50,271 nucleotides of DNA from JAHDBG01 sp963922315 (GCA_963922315.1 CAWUID010000011.1:1-50271); one strand, 5' to 3'; positions 33,654-42,342 are shown, counted from the stretch's first letter. Translations and numbers: made by a program. Notes: generated from the sequence alone by a model not told the origin.

Positions 33654-34511
33654 TCAGGTGGCTACTTGTTGCAGCCTGGTATGCAATGGCGACTGATTAC
33701 ATCCGGATGTGATGAAACCACTACAGTCTGCGGGGCACTGTGCTAACACTTGTTGTGCTGCTTCAGGTGAGGAAAATTCAGCAAATATGCAGGCTCCGGT
33801 GCCTGTCAGGCTGGCTGGCGCAAATTGTTGCAGCCAGTGCAGAGCATCTGCAACAGGTGGAAATTGCCTGAGGACAACGGGCAGACAATGGTTGTCCCGC
33901 TCACCTGCAATAAAGTCGCATATTGTGATTGCGGCAGCGTCTCGTGTCAATTGCGAATCTGCAAATATTCTGGCGGTACTGACCTGGCAATTCGGGACTA
34001 ATACCAGATAATGAGGTTCCGGCAGGGTCAGAGGTTGCAGTTGTTCGCCAATGCCTTCTGCCCAGGCGGCCTGACCCTGTACAAACACTGGCACATCTGC
34101 CCCCAACTGTACCCCTAATTGTGCCAGTTCCGTCAGATTCAGGCCGCACTGCCAGAGTTGATTCAGTGCAACCAGTACAGTAGCAGCATTTGAGCTGCCA
34201 CCACCCAACCCGGCGCCCAGCGGCAATTGTTTGTGCAGTGTGATATCCGCTCCCCGGGTACAACCTGTGTGGGCTTGCAATAGTCTGGCAGCTCGCAATG
34301 TCAGGTCTGTTTCTTCTGGTACATCAGCCAAGGCTTGTGTGCGTTGAACACGTCCGTCTGATCGCACACAAAAATCCAGTGTGTCACCCTGCCGCACAAA
34401 CTGAAACACTGTCTGTAGCTGATGATAACCATCCGGGCGGCGGCCCAGAATACGTAACATCAGATTCAGTTTCGCCGGTGCTGGCCAGCCTATTGAAATT
34501 TGCTGATTCAT
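33654..34511 (-). CDS. ispE: 4-diphosphocytidyl-2-C-methyl-D-erythritol kinase
   Basis: IspE is the fourth enzyme of the MEP isoprenoid pathway and phosphorylates CDP-ME. The 285-residue product (E. coli 283) has WPAPAKLNLMLRILGRRPDG with the catalytic Lys region, and the GHMP kinase glycine-rich loop LPLGAGLGGGSSNAATVLVA. A longer open frame starts upstream at 34559, but the ATG at 34511 gives the normal N-terminus MNQQISIGWPAPAKLNL. That ATG overlaps the stop codon of the upstream nuclease gene (ATGA). In many relatives, lolB takes this upstream place. Confidence 0.97.
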   Translation of the reverse strand: MNQQISIGWPAPAKLNLMLRILGRRPDGYHQLQTVFQFVRQGDTLDFCVRSDGRVQRTQALADVPEETDLTLRAARLLQAHTGCTRGADITLHKQLPLGAGLGGGSSNAATVLVALNQLWQCGLNLTELAQLGVQLGADVPVFVQGQAAWAEGIGEQLQPLTLPEPHYLVLVPNCQVSTARIFADSQLTRDAAAITICDFIAGERDNHCLPVVLRQFPPVADALHWLQQFAPASLTGTGACIFAEFSSPEAAQQVLAQCPADCSGFITSGCNQSPLHTRLQQVAT

Positions 34512-37093
34512 ACGTTTGCCTCCACCCGACACAGGGCCTGCAAGCCGCAATGGGTACAAGTCTGTGCATTCCGGGGTGCGATTTCGGCATGACCGGACTG
34601 AATTTCAGTGGTCAGTTGTGCCAGCACCTGGCGCCAGTGCCGGATGAGATCTGGCCAGTCTGTCACTGTATCGCTCGGTTGCAGTGCCGGAATGCCTGGT
34701 GCGATATCTGCATACGTGGCCATGCCGCGAAACCGGGTACTCTGCCCATGCACTTGTCCCAGCAGTGCCGCGACCGGCTTTTCTGCCTGCAGGCAGTACA
34801 GCGGTACCTGCCATTCCCCTGGTCGTTCTGCGGCCCAGTCTGGTTGATTCAGCAGACCACTTTTATAATCTATCACGACTTGTTCGCCATCAGCCAGTTC
34901 ATCTACCCTATCTGCCTGCACCTGCAGATCCAGGCCATGTAGTGTCAATGGGCGCCGTTCTTCCAGATGACGCACCTGAAACGGCGTCGTGCGTTGTTTT
35001 TCCAGTTCCAGCCAGGTGTGTATCAGTTTTACCAGTCGTTCTGTTTCGAGTGCAACAAATGCGGGGTGAAACAGATCCGGACGCTGCACCGCAGCAGTTT
35101 TTAAGACCTGTTCTGCACAGCGGGTGAGCAACGCTTGCAATCCCGCATCTGACATAGACTGTAGTCGATCCGAATCCTGTAGTTCAACCCAGACCTCGTA
35201 GAGTAATTGGTGCAACAGCTGGCCGCGCAAACGAGCATCCGGGGTAAAGCTGACACTTGGCCAGGCTTGTGCACCTAACCGGAACCGGGCCACAGCCTGA
35301 AACGGACAAGCTGCCTGGGCATTGAGCAGATGGGTGCCACCACGCGGCGTCTGGCCAGGAGGTACAGCTTCAGGCCAGGGCAAAGCGGTCAGTTCTGTTG
35401 TCTGACTGGCAGCCTGATGTAATTCTGAGATCAGGGTCAGGCCCATTGATTCGAGTGTGGCAGGCGACGCTGCTGCGAACAATGGACTGATGTCCCTCGG
35501 TTGATCAGCGATTTGTGCGGCATAGCTGACCATGACGGTGGGTGCCATCTGACACCAATAATCGGTCAGGCGTTGGGCAAATGCCAGTTCCTGCGCGCCG
35601 GAAGCATGCGGCATTGCCCGTTCACATTGCAGTGATGTCGGTAATAACGGATGTGGCCGGGCTGCTGGCGGCCAGTTCAGTGCATCCATCCCGAGCAGCC
35701 AGACCGCATCAAACTGCAAACCGGATGCTTCCAGTGGGCCCAGAATATGCAACTGATGCGCGGTAGATTCTGCCTGGAAGATAGTGCGGCTACACAACTG
35801 ATGCCAAATGTTGAGAGTTTCTGACCAGGTCATCTGCGCCTGCACCAGTTCCAGGCTGGCCAGCTCACTCAACAAACGACGCAGGCGTGCTGCCTGCTGG
35901 TATTCGGTACTGTTGAGCCCATGTCCGGGCCAACCCAGAATCTGTATCAGTTGGCTCAGTTGTTCAGCCCGGGCTGTGGGCGTTGCCAGACGGGGTTGCC
36001 GTGCTACCTGTTGTTGCAGGCGGGCCAATCGCGCAGTCAGATCAGAAACATGGCAGGCATCATCCTGTGTTGCCAGAGTACGTGCGCGTCGTATCAATTG
36101 CATCAGGTTCAGTTGCGGCTGACCATCCTGATACAAACGCCGATCCAGCGCAGCACGTGCCAGCCATTCATCCGGCTCACCAATAAACGGCGAGCGTAGC
36201 ACAACGCTGATCTCAGCCAGTGGCAGGGGCTGTGGCCGGGTCAACTGCAAAACCAGCAATAATTGGGCCACCAACGGACAATCTGCCAGCGGGCAACCCA
36301 GCGCCAGATTGAAAGGCAACCCCCCTACCCCGCCAGGCAACATGGTTGCCGGACTGAGGATTTCACCAAAGCCTTGTAACAGGGCCGCACGCTGTGCCTG
36401 TAACTGCGGTGTGATGACGGCAATTCGAAGGGTTGGGTCTTGCTGAATGTATTGTTTGGCCCAAATCGCAGCAGCACGAATTTCGTCCCGTGGACAATCC
36501 AGTCGAATTGCCTGCACCTGTGCCTGGCAGGTTGTGTCTGGCAGCGTCTCCAGAACAATGCCTTGCGCCTGAAGCTGATCCAGCAAAGTTTGTTGTTGTG
36601 GGCTGAACTGGTCAAAACCAGCAAATGTTATCCGGGCTGGCAACGTCAGAGCAGCAGCATGTTGCGTGAACAAATCTGGCAACTCAGCTGCGGTGATCCA
36701 GCCATGTGTTGCGCATTCCTGACGAAAGGCTTGCTGCCAGCGCACAAAACAAGCCGTTTCGGGTGTGATCTGTGTTTCCAGTGCATCCACATCCAGTTGC
36801 CAGCCAAGCCATAAGCGCCAGGCTTGTTGCGCCAAACTGGCTGCTGCCTGCGGGCGGAGCCAGGCCTCAGCATCCTGTTGCACGATGCGCTGCCAGATCA
36901 GCGTTTCCTGCATCTCCTGCAACAACACTTGTGTGACCAGGCCCTGATCTACCAACGCCATGTAATTTTGTTGCAGCCAGGCAGACCAGGGCAGAATCAT
37001 GGCACTCTGCCAGACCGTCGCCTGGGTCGCCTGTTGCTGATCGTGTTGCTGGCGCAGTTCGCGAGCCAGGCGGTTGTTGACTGTTACCAGCAT
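34508..37093 (-). CDS. AddB-like PD-(D/E)XK nuclease with an iron-sulfur cluster (putative DNA repair protein)
   Basis: The 861-residue product matches a proteobacterial family annotated as probable DNA repair protein. It begins MLVTVNNRLARELRQQH, without a Walker A motif, so the helicase-like N-terminal two thirds probably lack ATPase activity. The signature VWLLGMDALNWPPAARPHPL lies in the middle, around residue 480. The C-terminal part is a RecB-type nuclease: VIDYKSG near residue 750 gives the D-x-K of the active site. Cys596 (AACPFQAVARF) together with Cys846, Cys849 and Cys855 (CTHCGLQALC) form the four-cysteine pattern of AddB-type [4Fe-4S] nucleases. Its stop overlaps the ispE start (ATGA). 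Its partner helicase, if any, is not here. Confidence 0.85.
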   Translation of the reverse strand: MLVTVNNRLARELRQQHDQQQATQATVWQSAMILPWSAWLQQNYMALVDQGLVTQVLLQEMQETLIWQRIVQQDAEAWLRPQAAASLAQQAWRLWLGWQLDVDALETQITPETACFVRWQQAFRQECATHGWITAAELPDLFTQHAAALTLPARITFAGFDQFSPQQQTLLDQLQAQGIVLETLPDTTCQAQVQAIRLDCPRDEIRAAAIWAKQYIQQDPTLRIAVITPQLQAQRAALLQGFGEILSPATMLPGGVGGLPFNLALGCPLADCPLVAQLLLVLQLTRPQPLPLAEISVVLRSPFIGEPDEWLARAALDRRLYQDGQPQLNLMQLIRRARTLATQDDACHVSDLTARLARLQQQVARQPRLATPTARAEQLSQLIQILGWPGHGLNSTEYQQAARLRRLLSELASLELVQAQMTWSETLNIWHQLCSRTIFQAESTAHQLHILGPLEASGLQFDAVWLLGMDALNWPPAARPHPLLPTSLQCERAMPHASGAQELAFAQRLTDYWCQMAPTVMVSYAAQIADQPRDISPLFAAASPATLESMGLTLISELHQAASQTTELTALPWPEAVPPGQTPRGGTHLLNAQAACPFQAVARFRLGAQAWPSVSFTPDARLRGQLLHQLLYEVWVELQDSDRLQSMSDAGLQALLTRCAEQVLKTAAVQRPDLFHPAFVALETERLVKLIHTWLELEKQRTTPFQVRHLEERRPLTLHGLDLQVQADRVDELADGEQVVIDYKSGLLNQPDWAAERPGEWQVPLYCLQAEKPVAALLGQVHGQSTRFRGMATYADIAPGIPALQPSDTVTDWPDLIRHWRQVLAQLTTEIQSGHAEIAPRNAQTCTHCGLQALCRVEANV

Positions 37094-37132
37094 CCGGATT
37101 CAGCTTTCAGGTGGTATGAACGAGTGGCCATG

Positions 37133-37378
37133 TCACCAGTCCAGCTCTGCTGCACAATCCGTAATCAATGTTGCCATACCATCCTGAATGGATTCACGCA
37201 TCCCGGGGATATTTGATAAGTACAAAGTTTCCTGTATTGCACTCCAATCATCCTCGGCGAGTAAGACAGCGCGATTGCGTTTGCCGTGGATATAAACCGG
37301 CGCATGAGATTCAGCAGCCTGATCAATGAGTCGGTACAGATTGTCACGAGCTTCAGAAACAGTCAGGGAATGCATCAT
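37133..37378 (-). CDS. YefM/Phd-family antitoxin without a visible toxin
   Basis: The 81-residue product starts MMHSLTVSEARDNLYRLIDQ and contains APVYIHGKRNRAVLLAEDDW, then SAIQETLYLSNIPGMRESIQ. This is a full-length YefM-type antitoxin, with the N-terminal Phd-fold DNA-binding part and a C-terminal toxin-binding tail. YefM is normally followed by a yoeB toxin gene; here the next gene downstream is the AddB-like nuclease (40 bases), and no RelE or YoeB frame is found on either side. It is therefore an orphan, perhaps a remnant, or acting on a toxin elsewhere. The start is one of two adjacent ATGs. Confidence 0.82.
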   Translation of the reverse strand: MMHSLTVSEARDNLYRLIDQAAESHAPVYIHGKRNRAVLLAEDDWSAIQETLYLSNIPGMRESIQDGMATLITDCAAELDW

Positions 37379-37507
37379 GTAAGTGTCTTTGATCTGGTGA
37401 ATAAAAAGCTAAAACCGTACGTAAAAAAATACGTTGTATCAATGTCAAAGTGATTGCCGGGTGCAATTCAAACTGGTGTGGTGATCGTTACCGCAGGCTT
37501 TTTGCAA

Positions 37508-37618
37508 GCATTATCCCGACCTGCTCTCCGGAGGACGCCAGAAAATACCCATCCATGGGAGCTCGGCTGCGGCCGTCCATGGCCGCAGACGCCCCCGGAG
37601 AGCAGGTCGGGATAATGC
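37508..37618. repeat. Composite hairpin repeat, copy A
   Basis: A perfect 24-base inverted repeat (left arm 37508–37531 beginning GCATTATCCCGACCTGCTC, right arm 37595–37618) encloses 63 bases. Inside there are a second palindrome, CTGCGGCC…GGCCGCAG, and CCCATCCATGGG. The core is nearly the reverse complement of that in copy B at 38007. It has no coding capacity. It has the look of a mobile hairpin repeat (REP/BIME-like). Confidence 0.8.
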
Positions 37619-37706
37619 CCCGCTTTAGTACAGTGGAGCAACCATCTTCGTAGCCATTTTCAAGCCGGGCAGCCTTTGCAAACATTTGTGGCAAAACCTG
37701 CGACAC
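37617..37706 (-). repeat. 90 bp repeat, copy 2 (matches 12719–12808)
   Basis: Read on the minus strand, this stretch aligns without gaps to 12719–12808 (see that entry). The frame giving AKAARLENGYEDG is open here as well. It begins directly at the end of hairpin repeat A. Confidence 0.55.
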
Positions 37707-38006
37707 CGGTTGTCGTGACCATGCGGTACCGTGACAAGCAGCCTGTATGCAGAAAACGGATCGACCGGGAGACTGTTCGCTGAAGTTTGTTTGCTCCTCA
37801 GACTGGATAAATTGGTAGCCCATCCGGCAGATGCATGACTGTAGCTTCGCTACGGACAAAACGACAGGTATTCGCTGGAGCTTTGGGTGAACACCTGGCC
37901 ACCGATGTGTTGCCGGTGCATGAGCAGTCCTGGCAAGTTTTGTTGCACCACAGCGCCATCCCGGTGGGAATGACCGCGAAGGTGGTTGTGCCACCTTACT
38001 CTCAGA
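37707..38006. other. Gene-free DNA between the two hairpin repeats
   Basis: About 300 bases lie between the two inverted hairpin repeats. A short open frame from 37835 shows no recognisable domain. Apart from a short stem (GTAGC-TTCG-CTAC) near 37842, nothing can be named. Confidence 0.4.
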
Positions 38007-38116
38007 GCGTTTCCCGGCCGGGGGGCTCCGAGGGCGTCTGCGGCCATGGACGGCCGCAGCCGAGCCCCCAGGACGGGTATTCTGGCGTACCTCGGAGAGC
38101 CCCAGTCGGGAAACGC
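38007..38116. repeat. Composite hairpin repeat, copy B (inverted relative to copy A)
   Basis: The arms GCGTTTCCCGGCCGGGGGG… (38007–38032) and the matching right arm (38091–38116) pair with about four mismatches over 26 bases. The inner 60 bases, with CTGCGGCCATGGACGGCCGC, agree with the reverse complement of the core of copy A at most positions. The arms share the pattern CGGAGAGC…GTCGGGA with copy A, although the sequence between differs. Confidence 0.78.
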
Positions 38117-38288
38117 CGAACCTGACAGCGGCTGCATAATTTTTCTGCGGCAAGTAAAAACAGGGGAACAATATTTTTCTTTATCGCGTTAAATCGCATT
38201 CTGTTCTTAATTCTGAACGTCATACCTGGATTTTCAGGAAAATATCTTATAGTTGAAAGCACCTTACACTTTGAGCGACTGCCATACG

Positions 38289-39086
38289 ATGCCTTCCCAG
38301 ACTCACGTTATACCACTGAACTCAGCAACACCGCCGGTTGGCCATGTGCACCTGGTGGGTGCCGGTCCTGGCGATCCGGATCTGCTGACCCTGAAGGCAC
38401 ATCGCCTGATCAGCCAGGCAAGCTGGATTGTACATGATCGCCTGATTGCTCCGGAGATTCTGGCACTGGCAGCGGACGCTGCCGAACTGATTGAAGCTGG
38501 CAAGCAGGGCTTCGGCGATAGCTGGCATCAGGCAGACATCAATGCACTGCTGATCCGGCTGACCCGGGATGGTCAACATGTAGTGCGTCTGAAATCAGGC
38601 GACCCGACACTGTTCGGGCGGCTGGATGAAGAAACGACAGCTCTGGATGAAGCGGGTGTCGCCTGGTCCGTTGTACCCGGTATCACCGCGGCTTCTGCTG
38701 CCAGTGCAGCACTGGGTCAGTCACTCACCCGCCGCCAGCGCAACAGCAGCATGCAACTGGTCACCGGACATGACATGCGGGGCTTTGCCGCACATGACTG
38801 GCGCAGCCTGGCTCGTCCCGGCAATGTATTCGCAGTTTATATGGGTATCCGTGCGGCGCGCTTTATGCAAGGTCATCTGTTGATGCAGGGTGCAGCAGCG
38901 GATACACCAATCAGTATTGTGGAGAATGCCTCGCGCCCGACACAATGCATCGTTGCGGCAACACTCAGCACACTGGTGACACAATTGAGTCAGCACGAGA
39001 TTACCGGCCCGGCAGTTCTGTTGTATGGCCTGGAGCCGAGGCAGGCACAGTCCGTTACCCTTCCCCGCCAGCAGGTAGCGCGATGA
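38289..39086 (+). CDS. cobA: Uroporphyrinogen-III C-methyltransferase (SUMT)
   Basis: SUMT methylates uroporphyrinogen III twice with S-adenosylmethionine to give precorrin-2, on the way to siroheme. The 265-residue product has HLVGAGPGDPDLLTLKAHRL (signature 1, SAM loop), VVRLKSGDPTLFGRLDEETT, and GITAASAASAALGQSLTRRQ. It is the stand-alone methyltransferase, equivalent to the C-terminal half of CysG; the dehydrogenase/ferrochelatase part is not encoded here. The ATG at 38289 gives a normal N-terminus; an in-frame TTG at 38253 is less likely. The stop overlaps the next start (ATGA). Siroheme is the cofactor of CysI, encoded in the same operon. Confidence 0.94.
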   Translation: MPSQTHVIPLNSATPPVGHVHLVGAGPGDPDLLTLKAHRLISQASWIVHDRLIAPEILALAADAAELIEAGKQGFGDSWHQADINALLIRLTRDGQHVVRLKSGDPTLFGRLDEETTALDEAGVAWSVVPGITAASAASAALGQSLTRRQRNSSMQLVTGHDMRGFAAHDWRSLARPGNVFAVYMGIRAARFMQGHLLMQGAAADTPISIVENASRPTQCIVAATLSTLVTQLSQHEITGPAVLLYGLEPRQAQSVTLPRQQVAR

Positions 39087-39382
39087 GCAAACCATTCAGT
39101 CCGGGCATCATCACCGCGAGTAATCTGCGCGATGGTGAAGTTGTTTATTTTACGGTGGCTGATGACTGGAGTCCTGAGCATACCGCAGCCGAATGGCTGG
39201 CAGATGCTGCACAGGCGGCGCAACGTCTGGCACGAGCACAACAAGACAGCCACCTGGTAGTAGATCCTTATCTGGCAGATGCCCGTCTGAATGAAAGCGG
39301 TCAACCGGAACCGACTCATTTCCGCGAACAATTTCGTACCCGGGGACCTTCCAATTATCTGCATGGTAAACAAGCTGGTTAA
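39083..39382 (+). CDS. DUF2849 family protein of the sulfite reductase operon
   Basis: The 99-residue product reads GIITASNLRDGEVVYFTVAD, then AAQRLARAQQDSHLVVDPYL. This is the DUF2849 family, found almost always next to sulfite or nitrite reductase genes and of unknown mechanism. It has no signal peptide or metal motif. The ATG overlaps the stop of the SUMT gene by 4 bases, and cysI follows 60 bases later. A helper role for the reductase or its electron supply is an inference from neighbourhood only. Confidence 0.85.
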   Translation: MSKPFSPGIITASNLRDGEVVYFTVADDWSPEHTAAEWLADAAQAAQRLARAQQDSHLVVDPYLADARLNESGQPEPTHFREQFRTRGPSNYLHGKQAG

Positions 39383-39445
39383 ACGCTTTTTTTCAAAAAA
39401 TTTTTGCAAACAGAGTCGTTCAGAATTTCCCTCAGAAATCACATG

Positions 39446-41098
39446 ATGTATTCGTACCAACCCTTTGATAAAGCATTCGTCAGACGTCGCATTGCGCAGT
39501 TTCGGGAACAGATTCAGCGGCGGCTGGATGGTCACCTGACGGAAGAACAATTCAAGCCATTCCGGTTGATGAACGGCCTGTATCTGCAATTACATGCGTA
39601 CATGTTACGAGTCGCGATTCCGTATGGCACTTTCAACCCGGCACAATTGCGTCAGATGGCACATATCGCTGATCGCTGGGATAAGGGCTATGGCCACTTC
39701 ACCACCCGGCAGAACATCCAGTATAACTGGCCGCAACTGGACAATGTGGCCGACATTCTGGATGCACTGGCGGATGTTGATATGCACGCGATCCAGACTT
39801 CCGGTAACTGTATCCGCAATGTTACGGCTGATCATTTTGCCGGTGCAGCCGCAGACGAAATCGAAGACCCGCGCCCGACTGCGGAACTGATCCGGCAATG
39901 GTCTACCGATCACCCCGAATTTATGTTTCTGCCACGTAAATTCAAGATCGCCCTGACCGGCAGCCCACAAGATCGGGCAGTGACCCGTGCGCATGATATC
40001 GGCCTGCGGATGCAACGCGATGCGACTGGTGCGCCAGGTTATGAAGTGATTGTGGGTGGCGGCCTGGGACGAACCCCTGTGATCGGTCAGGTAATCCGCG
40101 ACTTTTTGCCGAAAGCGGAACTATTGCCCTATCTGGAAGCGATTGTCAGCGTCTATAACAGCATCGGAAGGCGCGACAATCTGTACAAAGCACGTATCAA
40201 GATCACCGTGCAACAAGTCGGGTTGGATGCCTTTCGCGCACAGGTGGAAGAACGCTTTCAGCGCATTCGCCCGCATTTTAATGGTGTGGATCAGACCATA
40301 CTAGCCAGGCTGGAAACTGCATTTGCCCCACCTGAGTATAAAACAGCGGATACCAGTGCCTTCGACCAGGCCAGAGAAAGTAATCCGATCTTCAATGCCT
40401 GGGCAAATACGAGTCTGCATCCACATAAACATCCGGACTACACGATTGTCACCGTCTCGCTGAAAGCGCGCGGACAGACTCCGGGTGATATCAATAGTGA
40501 TCAGATGCGTGCCCTGGCGGACCTGGCTGAGACTTACGGACACGGTGATCTGCGCGCCAGTCACGAACAGAATCTGATTCTGCCACATGTGCACAAAGGC
40601 GATCTGCCAGCACTGCATGCCATTTTGCGCCAGCAAGGGCTGGCAACCGCAAACATCGGTCTGATCTCAGACATCATTGCCTGTCCGGGAATGGATTATT
40701 GTTCACTGGCCATGGCACGCTCCATCCCGATTGCGCAACAGATTGCGCAACGGTTTGCTGAGCTGAAGCTGGAACATCAGATCGGACCGCTGAAAGTCAA
40801 AATATCCGGCTGTATCAATGCGTGTGGTCATCATCATGTCGGCCATATCGGTATCCTCGGCATGGATCGGGGCGGTGTCGAAAGTTATCAGATCACCCTC
40901 GGTGGCGACCATACCGAACAAGCCACGCTGGGCAAACGTACCGGACAAGGCTTCTCTTATGAGGATATTGTCCCGGCCTTGGAACGGCTGATCTATGCCT
41001 ACCTGGCACAGCGCAGCACCGATGATGAACCCTTCATTGATACCTACCGCCGCCTGGGTCCGGCACCTTTTAAAACGGCTTTATATGCTCATGCCTGA
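39446..41098 (+). CDS. cysI: Assimilatory sulfite reductase, hemoprotein subunit
   Basis: CysI reduces sulfite to sulfide with six electrons at a coupled siroheme and [4Fe-4S] cluster. The 550-residue product has NIR/SIR ferredoxin-like half domains (about 40–110 and 310–380) and the siroheme regions HFTTRQNIQYNWPQLDNVAD and TSGNCIRNVTAD. The cluster cysteines are Cys413 and Cys419 (ACPGMDYCSLA), then Cys456 and Cys460 (GCINACGHHHVGHIG). The N-terminus MYSYQPFDKAFVRRR matches relatives; a second ATG lies one codon upstream. The NADPH flavoprotein CysJ is missing, so the electron donor is probably ferredoxin or another reductase. The stop overlaps cysH. Confidence 0.94.
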   Translation: MYSYQPFDKAFVRRRIAQFREQIQRRLDGHLTEEQFKPFRLMNGLYLQLHAYMLRVAIPYGTFNPAQLRQMAHIADRWDKGYGHFTTRQNIQYNWPQLDNVADILDALADVDMHAIQTSGNCIRNVTADHFAGAAADEIEDPRPTAELIRQWSTDHPEFMFLPRKFKIALTGSPQDRAVTRAHDIGLRMQRDATGAPGYEVIVGGGLGRTPVIGQVIRDFLPKAELLPYLEAIVSVYNSIGRRDNLYKARIKITVQQVGLDAFRAQVEERFQRIRPHFNGVDQTILARLETAFAPPEYKTADTSAFDQARESNPIFNAWANTSLHPHKHPDYTIVTVSLKARGQTPGDINSDQMRALADLAETYGHGDLRASHEQNLILPHVHKGDLPALHAILRQQGLATANIGLISDIIACPGMDYCSLAMARSIPIAQQIAQRFAELKLEHQIGPLKVKISGCINACGHHHVGHIGILGMDRGGVESYQITLGGDHTEQATLGKRTGQGFSYEDIVPALERLIYAYLAQRSTDDEPFIDTYRRLGPAPFKTALYAHA

Positions 41099-41840
41099 AC
41101 AGAATACACTGGCTGCCCGGATTGCCGGGCTGAACAAAGAGTATCGCGGCCAACCGACCCGGTTGTTCATCGAACAGGTACTGCATGATCCGCGTCTGGG
41201 CCGGATTGCACTGGTATCTTCCTTCGGCGCTGAATCAGCTGTCCTGCTGCATCTGGTCGCGCGGGTGAACCCGGCAATTCCGGTATTATTCATTGATACG
41301 GGTAAACTGTTTCCGGAAACACTCGCGTATCAGCAACAACTGACCGACCAACTCGGGCTGACCGATCTGCGTATCCTGAGGCCTGACCCTGAAGCGCTGG
41401 CAGCTCTGGATGCTGATGGCATATTACACCAGACGGCTCCCAATACTTGCTGCGAACTGCGCAAAGTACGCCCATTACAACAGGCGCTGGGCGCGTTTGA
41501 TGCCTGGATCAGTGGACGGAAACGATTCCAGAGTGACACCCGGGCAGATCTGGACTATTTCGAGAACGAACAGGACCAGCGTATCAAGATCAACCCCCTG
41601 GCACACTGGACGCCGGATGAGCTGGAACATTACCGGCAACAACACCAGTTACCAGCCCATCCGCTGGTCGCGCAAGGCTATCGTTCTATCGGTTGCGCAC
41701 CCTGCACCTCACCTGTTGACCAGCATGAAAACAGCCGCGCTGGTCGCTGGCGTCACAGCACAAAGCATGAATGTGGCATCCATTTTGTGAATGGGCACAT
41801 CCAGCGCCTGAATGCAACACCAATCAGTCAGGCAGCGTGA
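41091..41840 (+). CDS. cysH: Adenylyl-sulfate (APS) reductase, CysH family
   Basis: This CysH-family enzyme reduces APS (rather than PAPS) to sulfite with thioredoxin. The 249-residue product contains SSFGAESAVLLHL (PP-loop-type nucleotide fold) and SGRKRFQSDTRADLDYFE. Cys120–Cys121 (TCCELRKV) and Cys202–Cys205 (GCAPC) are the four [4Fe-4S] ligands that mark the APS-specific subgroup. The catalytic Cys228 lies in KHECGIHF near the C-terminus. The start overlaps the cysI stop (8 bases), and the stop overlaps the DUF934 start. No cysD, cysN or cysC is in the window; ATP sulfurylase must be elsewhere. Confidence 0.95.
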   Translation: MPEQNTLAARIAGLNKEYRGQPTRLFIEQVLHDPRLGRIALVSSFGAESAVLLHLVARVNPAIPVLFIDTGKLFPETLAYQQQLTDQLGLTDLRILRPDPEALAALDADGILHQTAPNTCCELRKVRPLQQALGAFDAWISGRKRFQSDTRADLDYFENEQDQRIKINPLAHWTPDELEHYRQQHQLPAHPLVAQGYRSIGCAPCTSPVDQHENSRAGRWRHSTKHECGIHFVNGHIQRLNATPISQAA

Positions 41841-42268
41841 ACATCCTTGTTACAGACACAGGCTTTGAGACAGAGACCCAACCCCATGCATGGGTCACTT
41901 ACATGTCAGATATGATCTGGTCTGCTGATATCTACGCATTAGAGGTGCCGGTGACTACCGACACACAATCTTTATATGCGCATCTGGATAACATCAGCCA
42001 TATCCGTATTCCCTTTGCGAAGTTCAGTGACGGGCGTGGTTATACGCTTGCGCGTCAATTACGTCTGCTGGGCTACCGGGAGCATCTGCGAGCTGTCGGG
42101 GAGCTACTGCCTGACCAGTATGCTATTGCCCGCCAGGTCGGTTTTGACGCGATTGAACTCACGCCAGAACAAGCCACTCACCATCCTGAAGCTTGCTGGC
42201 AGATCCGCGCAGACTGGTCACAGCACGATTATCAGGCTCGCCTTGGCTGCAACATCTCAAGTGAATAA
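41837..42268 (+). CDS. DUF934 family protein of the sulfate assimilation operon
   Basis: The 143-residue product starts at a GTG overlapping the cysH stop (GTGA). The family core is present: FAKFSDGRGYTLARQLRLLG, then LRAVGELLPDQYAIARQVGF. DUF934 proteins occur in proteobacteria next to cysH and cysI and are sometimes named oxidoreductases, without a proven function. A longer upstream frame is open but overlaps cysH by 70 bases and has no homology. It ends the operon; a cluster of hairpins follows 46 bases downstream. Confidence 0.87.
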   Translation: MNILVTDTGFETETQPHAWVTYMSDMIWSADIYALEVPVTTDTQSLYAHLDNISHIRIPFAKFSDGRGYTLARQLRLLGYREHLRAVGELLPDQYAIARQVGFDAIELTPEQATHHPEACWQIRADWSQHDYQARLGCNISSE

Positions 42269-42313
42269 GCCGAAAGGCATTCATAACCCTTTTCGGTGAA
42301 TCAAATTTCAAAT

Positions 42314-42342
42314 CGTGGGCGAGGTTTCATACCTCGCCCACG
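42314..42342. repeat. Hairpin 1 of the cluster after the sulfur operon
   Basis: CGTGGGCGAGGT and ACCTCGCCCACG form a perfect 12 bp stem with the loop TTCAT. There is no T-run after it, so termination would need more than this hairpin. It lies between convergent genes. Confidence 0.8.

Noticed and set aside
37835..38125. Open frame of about 96 codons between and through the hairpin repeats
   Set aside because: Its second half runs through hairpin repeat B and the first half has no recognisable domain; codon pattern and context speak against a gene.
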